From Oscillospiraceae bacterium (GTDB taxonomy: Bacteria; Bacillota; Clostridia; Oscillospirales; Ruminococcaceae): DNA of 64,000 bases. This document shows positions 26,667-34,982 of this stretch, piece after piece; position 1 is the stretch's first letter, and the number at the start of each line of letters is the position of its first letter. Position numbers and translations under genes: made by a program. The notes beneath the pieces are model-generated. The model saw only the letters and a list, made by a program, of their open reading frames with translations. It was not told where the DNA came from and did no database searches. The stretch spans positions 1-64,000 of the forward strand of contig JAETSI010000009.1 of NCBI GenBank assembly GCA_021769725.1. The letters run 5' to 3'.

Positions 26667-28325
26667 CTATTTAAGCATATTGTTCACGGCGCTTACAAGA
26701 GCCTTTATAGAAGATACGACGATATCGGTGTCAATGCCTGTGCCCCAGAAACTTTTTCCGCCCTCGGCAGTGATCTCCACGTAGGAAACAGCCTTGGAAG
26801 CTGATCCTACTTCAAGGGCGTGTTCAGTGTAGGTATTAATGCCGTACTCCAATCCGGTATAGGAGCGTATTGCGTTGCTTACGGCGTCGAGGCGTCCGTT
26901 TCCGTTGTTGGTGGCAGTGGCGACTCTTCCGTTGTAAATAAGGCTTACGGTAGCTTCAATGCCTCCGCACTGAACGTAGTGCGCTTCCGTTATATTAAGA
27001 GGTTCGGCGATGTCAACAAAATTCGTCTTGAAAATCTCGTAGACCTCATCCGGAAGAAGCTCTTTGTGCTTGTGATCTGAAACGCTCTTGACCATATAGC
27101 CGACAGTCTCACGCATCTTTTTGGGCAGATTATATCCGAATCTTGCTTCAAGGATATATCCTATGCCGCCCTTTCCTGACTGACTGTTTATTCTGATAAC
27201 GTCAGCGGAATATTCTCTGCCCACGTCCTCCGGGTCTATCGGCAGATAGGGAACTGTCCAGTGTTCGGTATTTTTTTCCTCACGCCACTTCATGCCCTTG
27301 GCGATAGCGTCCTGATGAGAGCCGCTGAACGCTGCAAAGACCAGTTTTCCGGAGTACGGCGAACGTTCATAGACTTCCATGCGTGTAACTTTGGTGTAAA
27401 GCTCGGTGATCGACGGGATATCCGAGAAATCAAGCTCCGGATCAATGCCCTGGGAGTACATATTCATTGCAAGGGTGATTATATCTACATTGCCCGTTCT
27501 TTCGCCGTTTCCGAAAAGAGTTCCCTCCACACGGTCAGCGCCTGCAAGGAGACCCATTTCAGTATCTGCAACTGCGCATCCTCTGTCGTTGTGCGGATGC
27601 AGGGAGACGATAACGTTTTCCCTGTACTTCATGTTGTCGCACATATACTCGATCTGATTGGCGTAGACATGGGGCATGGACAGCTGAACCGTTACCGGCA
27701 GATTGATGATGACCTTATCGTCGGGCGTGGGCTGCCATACGTCAAGAACTGCATTGCATATTTCCAGGGCAAACTCCGGTTCAGTGCCGGTAAAGCTCTC
27801 AGGGGAGTACTCAAAGCGGAAATTTCCTTCGTATTTCTCACGATACTCCTTGCAGAGCTTTGCTCCGGTCACGGCAATATCAATGATTTCTTCCTTGCTC
27901 TTGCGGAAAACCTGTTCACGCTGGGCAAGCGATGTGGAGTTGTACAGGTGAACGATAGCGTTTTTACAGCCCTTGAGAGCGTCAAATGTCTTTTTTATAA
28001 TATGCTCTCTCGACTGGGTGAGCACCTGGATAGTCACGTCGTCAGGAATCATATTCTGTTCGATAAGAGTGCGGCAGAAGTCGTATTCGGTTTCAGAGGC
28101 GGCAGGAAATCCTATTTCGATCTCCTTGAATCCTATCTCAACAAGTTTTGCGAAGAATTCCAGTTTTTCGCCAAGACTCATGGGAATGATAAGAGCCTGA
28201 TTGCCGTCTCTCAGGTCAACGCTGCACCACATGGGAGCTTTGTCGATATAGGACTTTTTTGTCCATTTCATTTCTGTCCGGGGGGCTTCAAAAAACTGAC
28301 GTGTGTACTTTTCTGCATTTTTCAT
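26667..28325 (-). CDS. leuA: 2-isopropylmalate synthase (long form)
   Basis: Condenses acetyl-CoA with 2-oxoisovalerate, the committed step of leucine synthesis. I use the ATG at 28325, eight bases after GGAGG; the upstream TTG overlaps that site. The 552-residue protein has the TIM-barrel signature WCSVDLRDGNQAL, the HPHNDRGCAVADTE metal site and a C-terminal regulatory domain ending near VEITAEGGKSFWGTG. It belongs to the long type also seen in actinobacteria and yeast. A leucine T-box precedes it. Confidence 0.96.
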   Translation of the reverse strand: MKNAEKYTRQFFEAPRTEMKWTKKSYIDKAPMWCSVDLRDGNQALIIPMSLGEKLEFFAKLVEIGFKEIEIGFPAASETEYDFCRTLIEQNMIPDDVTIQVLTQSREHIIKKTFDALKGCKNAIVHLYNSTSLAQREQVFRKSKEEIIDIAVTGAKLCKEYREKYEGNFRFEYSPESFTGTEPEFALEICNAVLDVWQPTPDDKVIINLPVTVQLSMPHVYANQIEYMCDNMKYRENVIVSLHPHNDRGCAVADTEMGLLAGADRVEGTLFGNGERTGNVDIITLAMNMYSQGIDPELDFSDIPSITELYTKVTRMEVYERSPYSGKLVFAAFSGSHQDAIAKGMKWREEKNTEHWTVPYLPIDPEDVGREYSADVIRINSQSGKGGIGYILEARFGYNLPKKMRETVGYMVKSVSDHKHKELLPDEVYEIFKTNFVDIAEPLNITEAHYVQCGGIEATVSLIYNGRVATATNNGNGRLDAVSNAIRSYTGLEYGINTYTEHALEVGSASKAVSYVEITAEGGKSFWGTGIDTDIVVSSIKALVSAVNNMLK

Positions 28326-28364
28326 AATAGTTTCCTCCAATCAATTTTAATCCGATCAGACAAC

Positions 28365-28652
28365 AAAAAAGTCTCTTCCATACACTAAGGTATGGAAGAG
28401 ACGAAGTTACTTGCAGGATACTCCGTGGTACCACTCTTCTTGGCGCATAAAACGCCCGCTCATCTGCGTCGGATTAACGCATATCTCTGTAACGGGAGAA
28501 CCCGTCCAAGCCTAATTTACGCAAAGATGCGTTTTTCAGCCGGATGCTCAGGGAGGAGCTATGACCCGTTTTGTCTCACTGTCTTTCACCGCCGACAGCT
28601 CTCTGTACAAACTCCACAGGCTTTATTTCCCTTCATCGCATTTTTTGATATT
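28365..28652 (-). promoter_or_regulatory. T-box leader of leuA, leucine specifier CTC
   Basis: On the minus strand the T-box AGAGTGGTACCACGG lies at 28423-28437; its TGGT pairs with the ACCA end expected of tRNA-Leu. The AGAGAG bulge is at 28599-28604. The stem I internal loop presents CTC (28556-28558), a Leu codon. A 13-bp terminator stem (28371-28402) is followed by a run of six T. Uncharged tRNA-Leu should allow read-through into leuA. Confidence 0.92.
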
Positions 28653-28658
28653 GATTAT

Positions 28659-28687
28659 ATTATAGCAGGCTTTTTTTTATTTGTCAA
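28659..28687 (-). promoter_or_regulatory. Promoter of the leuA T-box transcript
   Basis: TTGACA (28682-28687), 17-bp spacer, TATAAT (28659-28664) on the minus strand: a perfect consensus. Confidence 0.9.
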
Positions 28688-28741
28688 GAGATTATTTAAA
28701 AAAATTTTTTCAAATAAAGATACGATTCCTGTCAATAATAA

Positions 28742-29278
28742 TTATGAATCAATAATTTTCGGCGCTGGAGCATTTTTTTCATATTCTTTTCTGCGGCGTT
28801 TTTCCCGGCGTTCTTCTCCGGCGCTGTACGAAAAAAACTGCACTGCCGCAATGATACACGTGAGCAGAAAAGGCAGTATCACCGGAAGGATCCGCTGTCT
28901 GTACATATCAGCGACAGGCATGAGTGCATAAGCACCGTGACCCATCCAGCCGGCTTTTTCCGCATGACCGGCAAGCCGGGACAGAGCCGCCATGCAGAGT
29001 GCAAAGCCCGGAACAGCAATTGACACAGAAAGCAGATTCGGCAGACTCTTCCTGAAAAGACAGAGTATCGCTGCTCCGGTCAGCGCAGAGCCTGAAAGGA
29101 TAAGAGCAACAGCATACCCGGAGATCGTTTTTCCGTAATTTTCGCTTTTACTCAGAATCCCGACCCCCGTCATAACAGTCATAAAAAACGGATAAACGGC
29201 TGTCAGGATAATAAGCAGAGCCTTTGCGGCAGTCATAACAGGTTTTTGTTTTGTAAAATTTTTCCGTTTGCGTTTCAT
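28742..29278 (-). CDS. Membrane protein of unknown function
   Basis: I choose the ATG at 29278, ten bases after GGGAG; two earlier in-frame starts are less well spaced. The 178-residue protein has a basic N-terminus, four likely membrane segments (about 15-40, 52-75, 80-100 and 125-150) and a very basic C-terminal tail with an EERREKRRRKEYEK stretch. No family is recognised. It is divergent from spoIVB and lies just upstream of the leuA promoter. Confidence 0.65.
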   Translation of the reverse strand: MKRKRKNFTKQKPVMTAAKALLIILTAVYPFFMTVMTGVGILSKSENYGKTISGYAVALILSGSALTGAAILCLFRKSLPNLLSVSIAVPGFALCMAALSRLAGHAEKAGWMGHGAYALMPVADMYRQRILPVILPFLLTCIIAAVQFFSYSAGEERREKRRRKEYEKNAPAPKIIDS

Positions 29279-29387
29279 TGGCATATCTCCCACAGAAATA
29301 ATTTGCATTAGTAATCTGTCATAAATGAAATATAATAATCTTCGGGCAGAATTATTTCTGCTCTAATTAAAGGAAAGGACTTGTAAA

Positions 29388-30614
29388 ATGCAGCTTAAAA
29401 GAAAACTTATCAGGTCGGCAGGGGCGCTGCTTTCGGCAGTTTCGCTTTGCATTTTCGGAACAGCCGGCTATTATTCGACCAGGCTTCCGTCGTCTGTTAC
29501 TATCAGACCGTCATCGGAACTTAAAATTGCCGAGTATCCGGAAATAAGCTGTTCGGTAAGTCCGGAAGCGGTCATGCGGACAGCAGGGAACTTTCCGGAA
29601 ACAAAACAGGTAACGCTGTCTCTTTTCGGTGCGATACCTGTAAAAAATGTCAGCGTGACCGAAGCAGAGCCGCCGGTACTTTCTGTCTGCGGGCATCCGT
29701 TCGGGATAAAGCTTCTTATGGACGGAGTTATGGTGACTGAACTTGGCGCTGTGACCGATAAAAGCGGCAATACCAGCTGTCCTGCGGAAGAAGCCGGCAT
29801 TATGACCGGGGATATTATAAAATCAGCGGACGGAGAACCGCTTGTCTCGAACAGCCGTTTGCAGGAGATCATATCCAGCAGCGGCGGCAAGGAAGTCAGC
29901 CTCACAGCAGAGCGCAGCGGTCACGAATTTACAGTGTCGCTCAGGCCTGTTTTCTCTGAAAAGAACAATATGTGGCGTGGCGGTATGTGGGTTCGTGACA
30001 GCATAGCCGGAATAGGTACGATGACTTTTTTTAATAAGAAAACAGGAGAATTTGCAGGCCTTGGTCATCCGATATGCGATGCCGATACCGGGGAAATAGT
30101 GCCTGTTTACAGCGGAGAAGCAGTTCCTGTGGAGATAACCGAAGCCAGAAAGGGTGAAAGGGGGATTCCCGGTGAACTCCGGGGAAGTTTTGCAAACGGA
30201 ACATTCGGCGTTCTTGAACGCAACAACAGCTGCGGCGTATACGGCAGACTTACAGAGAGAGGTCTGGATGAACTCTGCCGTGATTCACAGGAATTCGTCA
30301 TGGGATACCGCCAGGATATAACTACCGGAGAGGCGGAGATATATACTACTGTCAGCGGCAGCGCTCCGGAAAGATATAAAATTGAAATAGAAAGCATAGA
30401 TTTTAACAGTAAAGAATCTGCCAAAAATATGGTAATAAGAATAACCGACAAGCGGCTTATAAAATCATGCGGAGGCATAGTGCAGGGTATGAGCGGAAGT
30501 CCTATAATACAGAACGATCGTCTTATAGGTGCAGTGACTCACGTATTTGTGGCTGATCCTACTAGGGGATATGCTATTTTTGCGGACAATATGGCGGAGT
30601 ATCTTGAGGGGTAA
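29388..30614 (+). CDS. spoIVB: SpoIVB family serine peptidase
   Basis: A 408-residue secreted or membrane-attached protease with an N-terminal hydrophobic segment (about 8-28), a PDZ domain (about 100-190) and an S55 peptidase domain. Catalytic candidates are His227 in GLGHPICDADTG and the serine in GMSGSPI (369-371). In Bacillus it signals from forespore to mother cell by cleaving SpoIVFA to activate pro-sigma-K processing. Its presence suggests the organism keeps sporulation genes. It appears monocistronic, with an AAAGGAAAGG ribosome-binding site and a small hairpin just before it. Confidence 0.93.
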   Translation: MQLKRKLIRSAGALLSAVSLCIFGTAGYYSTRLPSSVTIRPSSELKIAEYPEISCSVSPEAVMRTAGNFPETKQVTLSLFGAIPVKNVSVTEAEPPVLSVCGHPFGIKLLMDGVMVTELGAVTDKSGNTSCPAEEAGIMTGDIIKSADGEPLVSNSRLQEIISSSGGKEVSLTAERSGHEFTVSLRPVFSEKNNMWRGGMWVRDSIAGIGTMTFFNKKTGEFAGLGHPICDADTGEIVPVYSGEAVPVEITEARKGERGIPGELRGSFANGTFGVLERNNSCGVYGRLTERGLDELCRDSQEFVMGYRQDITTGEAEIYTTVSGSAPERYKIEIESIDFNSKESAKNMVIRITDKRLIKSCGGIVQGMSGSPIIQNDRLIGAVTHVFVADPTRGYAIFADNMAEYLEG

Positions 30615-30623
30615 AAATAAAAT

Positions 30624-30648
30624 CGGCAGTTACGATATGTAACTGCCG
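30624..30648. terminator. Hairpin between spoIVB and ptsH
   Basis: CGGCAGTTAC / GTAACTGCCG, a perfect ten-bp stem with a 5-nt loop between converging genes. The T runs are poor on both sides. Confidence 0.65.
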
Positions 30649-30678
30649 GAAATTTACCGGAAATTCCGAAAAAGAAAT

Positions 30679-30951
30679 TTATCTGCTTTCTTCGCTGAAA
30701 CCGCTGTCTACGAGCTCAATCAGTGCATCAACTGCGGCCTTTTCATCAGCACCGTCAGCGATAACTTTTACATTAGTTCCGCCTACGATACCAAGGGAAA
30801 GAATTCCGAGGAGACTCTTAGCATTAACTCTGCGCTCTTCCTTTTCGATCCAGATGGATGACTTAAATTCATTAGCCTTCTGAATGAAGAAGGTTGCAGG
30901 TCTTGCATGAAGTCCTACCTGATTCTTAACCATTACTTCCTTGACAAACAT
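30679..30951 (-). CDS. ptsH: Phosphocarrier protein HPr
   Basis: I use the ATG at 30951, preceded by AGGAGAG; longer frames lack a ribosome-binding site. The 90-residue protein has His15 in GLHARPA, phosphorylated by enzyme I, and Ser46 in NAKSLLGILSLG, phosphorylated by HPr kinase in Firmicutes. Both sites are intact, so it can serve sugar uptake and CcpA-type catabolite control. ptsI is not adjacent. The leader is about 115 nt and contains a hairpin (31022-31043). Confidence 0.95.
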   Translation of the reverse strand: MFVKEVMVKNQVGLHARPATFFIQKANEFKSSIWIEKEERRVNAKSLLGILSLGIVGGTNVKVIADGADEKAAVDALIELVDSGFSEESR

Positions 30952-31021
30952 ATACAACTCTCCTATTCTCTTAAATTCAGCCCTCTCGATCTTCAGAAGC
31001 TGAATGCAAATACAAGCGGAG

Positions 31022-31043
31022 CCGCACTTTTTACAGAGTGCGG
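31022..31043 (-). other. Hairpin in the ptsH leader
   Basis: CCGCACT / AGTGCGG stem with an 8-nt loop inside the predicted ptsH 5' untranslated region. There is no T run, so it is not an obvious terminator; it may affect mRNA stability. Confidence 0.4.
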
Positions 31044-31071
31044 ACAGCCTTTTATTTTCTTTGCTGATATC

Positions 31072-31100
31072 ATTATACATTCAAAATTTATTATAGTCAA
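31072..31100 (-). promoter_or_regulatory. Promoter of ptsH
   Basis: TTGACT (31095-31100), 17 bp, TATAAT (31072-31077) on the minus strand. Between it and E2 (31101-31309) lies A+T-rich DNA with no gene that I can see. Confidence 0.85.
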
Positions 31101-31309
31101 CGGCTTTTTTTTCAGAAATACTGATATTTTAATAAATTCTACATTTATATAAAATCACGGCTTGATTTATCTCAATTGCTTGTTAATTATCACAACAAGG
31201 AAATGTTGATTTTAATTGGTAATGTTATATAATATTCCACCTTATAATATGGTGAATTCGTCTAAACGGAAAAAATTATTTCATATATACCAATAGTAAA
31301 TAACGTCTG

Positions 31310-31470
31310 TATACTCCCCTCTATTGCAAAACGCAATAAAGATGATAGGAAGAGATTTCGTATGTCAAGGCGGAGGAGAAAAGCATACTGTCGTATGGTG
31401 ACGACGACAACGCAGACAGACGAAATTTCTGCCGGTCAGATTATTGTGGTTTGCAATAGAGGGGAGTATA
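31310..31470. repeat. E2 inverted-repeat element, 161 bp, at the trmD 3' end
   Basis: The terminal inverted repeats are 21 bp and perfect (31310-31330 and 31450-31470), starting TATACTCCCCTCTATTG. A second inner pair, AGAGATTTCGT and ACGAAATTTCT, lies inside. There is no transposase; an open frame within it (31362 onward) has no support. It ends one base before the trmD stop codon. It has the build of a non-autonomous transposable element (MITE). Confidence 0.8.
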
Positions 31471-31471
31471 A

Positions 31472-32206
31472 TCAGGCTGTTCCGCCTTTTTTCTTCTTTT
31501 TTTCCTGCGGGGGATTTTCTCTGACATATTTTTCAAAAAGATCCGGACGCCTTGCCGCCGTTATTTCAAGACTCTGCTCGTGACGCCATTTGCCGATATT
31601 CGCATGATGACCTGTCAGCAGCACCGGAGGAACTTCCATTCCTTCCCATATTTCAGGTCGGGTATAGTGCGGATATTCCAGCAGGCCGCTGTAGATGCTC
31701 TCCTCTGTAAAGCAGACATCGTCCGAAAGCACTCCGGGACACATCCTTGCCACAGCGTCCGCAAGAGCCATTGCCGGCAGCTCTCCGCCTGTGAGAACAT
31801 AGTCTCCGATAGAAATTTCTTCATCCACGATCTTATCTATAACACGCTGATCTACGCCCTCGTAGTGACCGCAGATTATAAGAATATTGTCCATTTTTGA
31901 AAGTTCAACAACTCTTTTCTGATCGAGTATCTTTCCTTTCGGGGACATATATATCGTATGCGGAACTGCGCCCATTTCCTCGCAGACAGCCTTGTAACAG
32001 TTGTAAATCGGTTCACACTGCATGACCATGCCCATTCCGCCGCCGTAGGGAGTATCATCTACACGACGGTGTTTGTCCTGCGTATATTCACGTATCTGAC
32101 GGCAGTGAACCTCTATTTTTCCGGCTTTTCGGGCACGTCCGATAATGCTTTCGCCCAGAACGGCTTCGCACATTTCAGGAAAAAGAGTGGCAATTTCTAT
32201 TTTCAT
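31472..32206 (-). CDS. trmD: tRNA (guanine-37-N1)-methyltransferase
   Basis: A SPOUT-family methyltransferase that modifies G37 next to the anticodon. The 244-residue sequence has the N-terminal TLFPEMCEAVLGESIIGRA, the DDTPYGGGMGMVMQ segment and the trefoil-knot motif SIGDYVLTGGELPAM. The C-terminus ends in a lysine-rich tail followed by GGTA. It overlaps rimM by 4 bp (ATGA). E2 abuts the stop codon. Confidence 0.97.
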   Translation of the reverse strand: MKIEIATLFPEMCEAVLGESIIGRARKAGKIEVHCRQIREYTQDKHRRVDDTPYGGGMGMVMQCEPIYNCYKAVCEEMGAVPHTIYMSPKGKILDQKRVVELSKMDNILIICGHYEGVDQRVIDKIVDEEISIGDYVLTGGELPAMALADAVARMCPGVLSDDVCFTEESIYSGLLEYPHYTRPEIWEGMEVPPVLLTGHHANIGKWRHEQSLEITAARRPDLFEKYVRENPPQEKKKKKGGTA

Positions 32207-32706
32207 TCAAAAAGTCCCTCCAGCGGACGTATAGTCATGATATTTCCATCAATGTCGGTTGAGATAACAACTTCGGGGATTGCCGGAATGAGATATTCCC
32301 TGCCCGCACCATTGATTACATAAACGTCGTTTGCTCCGGTCTGCATGACATCAGCAATCTTTCCGTAAACGAAATCGGTATCGGCATCATGCACTTCCAT
32401 GCCTATAAGATCCTGTATAAAGTAGGTATCTTCATCAAGCTCGAGGTCGTCACGGTGCATATAGAGAATTTTATTCCGCAGCTTTGCGGCGTCTTCCGGA
32501 GTATCATATCCCTCCAGCTTTGCGATCACCATGCCTTTGAATGCACGTGAACGCTCGACAACGATTTCCTCATGACTTTTTCCGATAAACAGCCTGTCGA
32601 ATTCACACAGAAGCTCCGGATAGTCCGTGTATGGCATTATCTTGACCTCGCCTCTTATTCCATGAGTTGTAACGATTTTTCCGGCTTCGAGATATTGTTT
32701 TTTCAT
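32203..32706 (-). CDS. rimM: Ribosome maturation factor RimM
   Basis: Binds the 30S subunit (S19) and aids 16S rRNA 3'-domain maturation. The 167-residue protein has the RimM N-terminal domain (GKIVTTHGIRGEVKIMPYTDYPE) and a PRC-barrel C-terminal domain (VYGKIADVMQTGANDVYVI). The rimM-trmD pairing is standard in bacteria and here overlaps by ATGA. Confidence 0.96.
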   Translation of the reverse strand: MKKQYLEAGKIVTTHGIRGEVKIMPYTDYPELLCEFDRLFIGKSHEEIVVERSRAFKGMVIAKLEGYDTPEDAAKLRNKILYMHRDDLELDEDTYFIQDLIGMEVHDADTDFVYGKIADVMQTGANDVYVINGAGREYLIPAIPEVVISTDIDGNIMTIRPLEGLFE

Positions 32707-32715
32707 ATGGATCTC

Positions 32716-33423
32716 CTATTCAATTTCAACTGTTGAAAGTATCTGCATTGCCGTTTCCTTATCGGAGGAGTAGGCATGAACTATATATTGTTTCTCGTTA
32801 TGAAAAAGCCACAGAGCATAGCTATACTTCATTTTCTTAGCTCCCGCAGAACTCATTTCTGTAAAAAATCCCTTTATTCCGTCCTTTTCATAGTAACTAA
32901 TAGTTTCCACTTTTTCTACAGTTTCTTTAGTTTCAGCGTATTCCAAAAAGACCTTTTTGTCCTTTCCCCTCAGTTTCAGGCAGTCCTTTGAGGTAAGATT
33001 ACGCAGCATCTTAACATTTTCATAGGATGTCTGAGGCGGATCTATGCCAAGTTTTTTAAAGAAATGCAGATAATCCTTCTTTAAATATTTACTGTATTCA
33101 TCGAAGTATGCATCCCCGTAAGTTTCATCGTCAAGCACAGATACTATGACGTTCAGATAGTCGGATTTAAAGGGGAGAAGATCACTGTTATACCGGGCGT
33201 CCTCCGGGCCCATTACGGTGATGCCGTCCTTTGTGTATGCGACAAAATCTTTCGGAATATCAACGTCAAAGCCGTCGAACGTGCCGATAGTGCGGTCGAT
33301 ATATTGATATTCCTTTTTTACCTTATGATAGGTGAATATTCCGGGAACGAAAATAAATATTGCCAATGCGGCAACAAGGACTATTCCCAGAACAATACAG
33401 CTTATCTTTATTACTTTTTTCAT
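32716..33423 (-). CDS. Membrane-anchored extracytoplasmic protein of unknown function
   Basis: A 235-residue protein with an N-terminal membrane anchor (about residues 5-30, without a clear cleavage site or lipobox) and a soluble domain of about 200 residues. The domain opens with FDGFDVDIPKDFVAYTKDG and ends VHAYSSDKETAMQILSTVEIE, which resembles domains that score surface or uptake proteins in clostridia, but I cannot name a family. It lies 10 bp before rimM and 10 bp after purB, so it is probably co-transcribed. Confidence 0.6.
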   Translation of the reverse strand: MKKVIKISCIVLGIVLVAALAIFIFVPGIFTYHKVKKEYQYIDRTIGTFDGFDVDIPKDFVAYTKDGITVMGPEDARYNSDLLPFKSDYLNVIVSVLDDETYGDAYFDEYSKYLKKDYLHFFKKLGIDPPQTSYENVKMLRNLTSKDCLKLRGKDKKVFLEYAETKETVEKVETISYYEKDGIKGFFTEMSSAGAKKMKYSYALWLFHNEKQYIVHAYSSDKETAMQILSTVEIE

Positions 33424-33432
33424 AAGATAATT

Positions 33433-34872
33433 TTAGTTCTTCATCTCAAAGTTTTCGCCGAGAACTTCCTTATTTGATTCAAGAATAGGGTTAATGAAAT
33501 CTCTGAGGAATTCGTCAACCTGCTGAGAGCTTCTTCCGGTGTAGTTTTCCGGCTTGAGAACAGCATCGAGTTCTTCCTTTGTGACCATGAACATGGGATC
33601 GGCTTCGATAAGCTCGCAGAGATTGTTGTCCTTTCCGTAAACCTTTACCTGTTCGCCGGCGATCATGGAGTAGTCCATAATTCTGTCGTGGAGCTCCTGA
33701 CGGTTGCCGCCCTTCTTTACAGCGTCCATCATGATATTTTCGCTTGCCATGAAAGGAAGCTCAGCCATAACACGTCTGCGGATGATCTCAGGATATACCA
33801 CAAGACCGTTAGTAACGTTCATCATGATATTGAGGATAGCGTCAACACCGAGGAATGCCTCAGCCACACTGATTCTCTTGTTAGCGGAGTCGTCAAGAGT
33901 TCTCTCGAACCACTGAGTTCCGGCTGTAAATGCAGGGTTAAGGCTGTCGATCATAACGTATCTTGCAAGCGAAGTGATACGCTCGCATCTCATGGGATTA
34001 CGCTTGTAAGCCATTGCTGACGAGCCTATCTGTTTCTTTTCACGGGGTTCTTCCATTTCCTTGAAGCTCTGGAGGATACGCATATCGTTAGAGAACTTGC
34101 TTGCTGACTGTGCGATTCCGCTGAGAACGGCAAGTACCTGAGAATCTACCTTTCTGGAGTATGTCTGACCTGAAACGGGAACAACGCTGTCAAATCCCAT
34201 TTCCTCTGCGATCATTTTTTCAAGCTGTTTGATCTTGTCCGTATCTCCTTCAAAAAGTTCCATAAATGAAGCCTGAGTGCCCGTTGTTCCTTTTGAGCCA
34301 AGGAGACTGAGGGTAGATATCCTGTATTCGAGATCGTTGAAATCCATTAGCAGCTCGTTGAGCCAGAGGGTTGCTCTCTTGCCGACAGTAGTAAGCTGTG
34401 CCGGCTGAAGATGAGTATAAGCCAGACAGGGCATATTCTTGTACTCATCGGCGAACTTTGCCAGATTGTTCATAACGTTGATAAGCTTTCTGCGTATAAC
34501 GTTCAGGGCGTCACGCATGATGATAACGTCGGTATTGTCGCCGACATAGCAGGATGTAGCGCCAAGGTGAATGATTCCGGCAGCGTCCGGGCAAGCCTGT
34601 CCATAGGCATAGACGTGAGACATTACGTCGTGACGGCTGATTTTTTCCCTTTCTTCGGCAACCTTGTAGTCAATATCGTTTATATGATCTTCAAGCTGTT
34701 TTACCTGAGCTTCGGTAACGGGAAGTCCGAGTTTCATTTCAGCTCTTGCCAAAGCAACCCAGAGCTTTCTCCAGGTGGTGAATTTCTTGTCGGCGGAGAA
34801 AATGTACTGCATTTCCTCGCTGGCGTATCGTGTGCAGAATGGGCTTTCATAGCTGTTGATATTTCCGCTCAT
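33433..34872 (-). CDS. purB: Adenylosuccinate lyase
   Basis: Acts twice in purine synthesis, splitting SAICAR and adenylosuccinate to release fumarate. The 479-residue protein belongs to the aspartase/fumarase superfamily. The signature loop SSAMAYKRNPMRCE with the catalytic Ser is present, as are the THLQPAQ-type His motif (AYTHLQPAQLTTVGKR) and SHDVMSHVYAYG. Its length fits the longer form found in clostridia and eukaryotes. It has its own consensus promoter. Confidence 0.96.
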   Translation of the reverse strand: MSGNINSYESPFCTRYASEEMQYIFSADKKFTTWRKLWVALARAEMKLGLPVTEAQVKQLEDHINDIDYKVAEEREKISRHDVMSHVYAYGQACPDAAGIIHLGATSCYVGDNTDVIIMRDALNVIRRKLINVMNNLAKFADEYKNMPCLAYTHLQPAQLTTVGKRATLWLNELLMDFNDLEYRISTLSLLGSKGTTGTQASFMELFEGDTDKIKQLEKMIAEEMGFDSVVPVSGQTYSRKVDSQVLAVLSGIAQSASKFSNDMRILQSFKEMEEPREKKQIGSSAMAYKRNPMRCERITSLARYVMIDSLNPAFTAGTQWFERTLDDSANKRISVAEAFLGVDAILNIMMNVTNGLVVYPEIIRRRVMAELPFMASENIMMDAVKKGGNRQELHDRIMDYSMIAGEQVKVYGKDNNLCELIEADPMFMVTKEELDAVLKPENYTGRSSQQVDEFLRDFINPILESNKEVLGENFEMKN

Positions 34873-34905
34873 AATTATGATCTCCTTTAGTTTTAAGATT
34901 ATTTT

Positions 34906-34934
34906 ATTATATCATTTTTTGCGATATATGTCAA
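34906..34934 (-). promoter_or_regulatory. Promoter of purB
   Basis: TTGACA (34929-34934), 17 bp, TATAAT (34906-34911) on the minus strand. Confidence 0.9.
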
Positions 34935-34945
34935 TACAAATGAAA

Positions 34946-34970
34946 AACGGCGCCTGAAAAAGCGCCGTTT
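34946..34970 (-). terminator. Terminator of the dockerin cluster
   Basis: AAACGGCGC / GCGCCGTTT stem with TTTTTC on the minus strand, 13 bp past the stop of the last dockerin gene and just before the purB promoter. Confidence 0.8.
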
Positions 34971-34982
34971 GTTGTGTGGATA

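Noticed and set aside
27261-28388. A 375-codon plus-strand frame antisense to leuA
   Set aside because: It lies wholly opposite a clear leuA gene, lacks a ribosome-binding site, and runs into the leuA leader; a by-product of codon use.
30952-31080. An N-terminal extension of HPr by 43 residues
   Set aside because: It overlaps the ptsH promoter and leader hairpin. HPr proteins begin close to the MFVKE start, which has a good ribosome-binding site.
31362-31583. A 73-codon frame starting inside E2 (MSRRRRKAYCRM)
   Set aside because: It crosses the element edge into the antisense of trmD and ends in a poly-Phe run from the trmD Lys codons. It does not look like a transposase and has no independent support.
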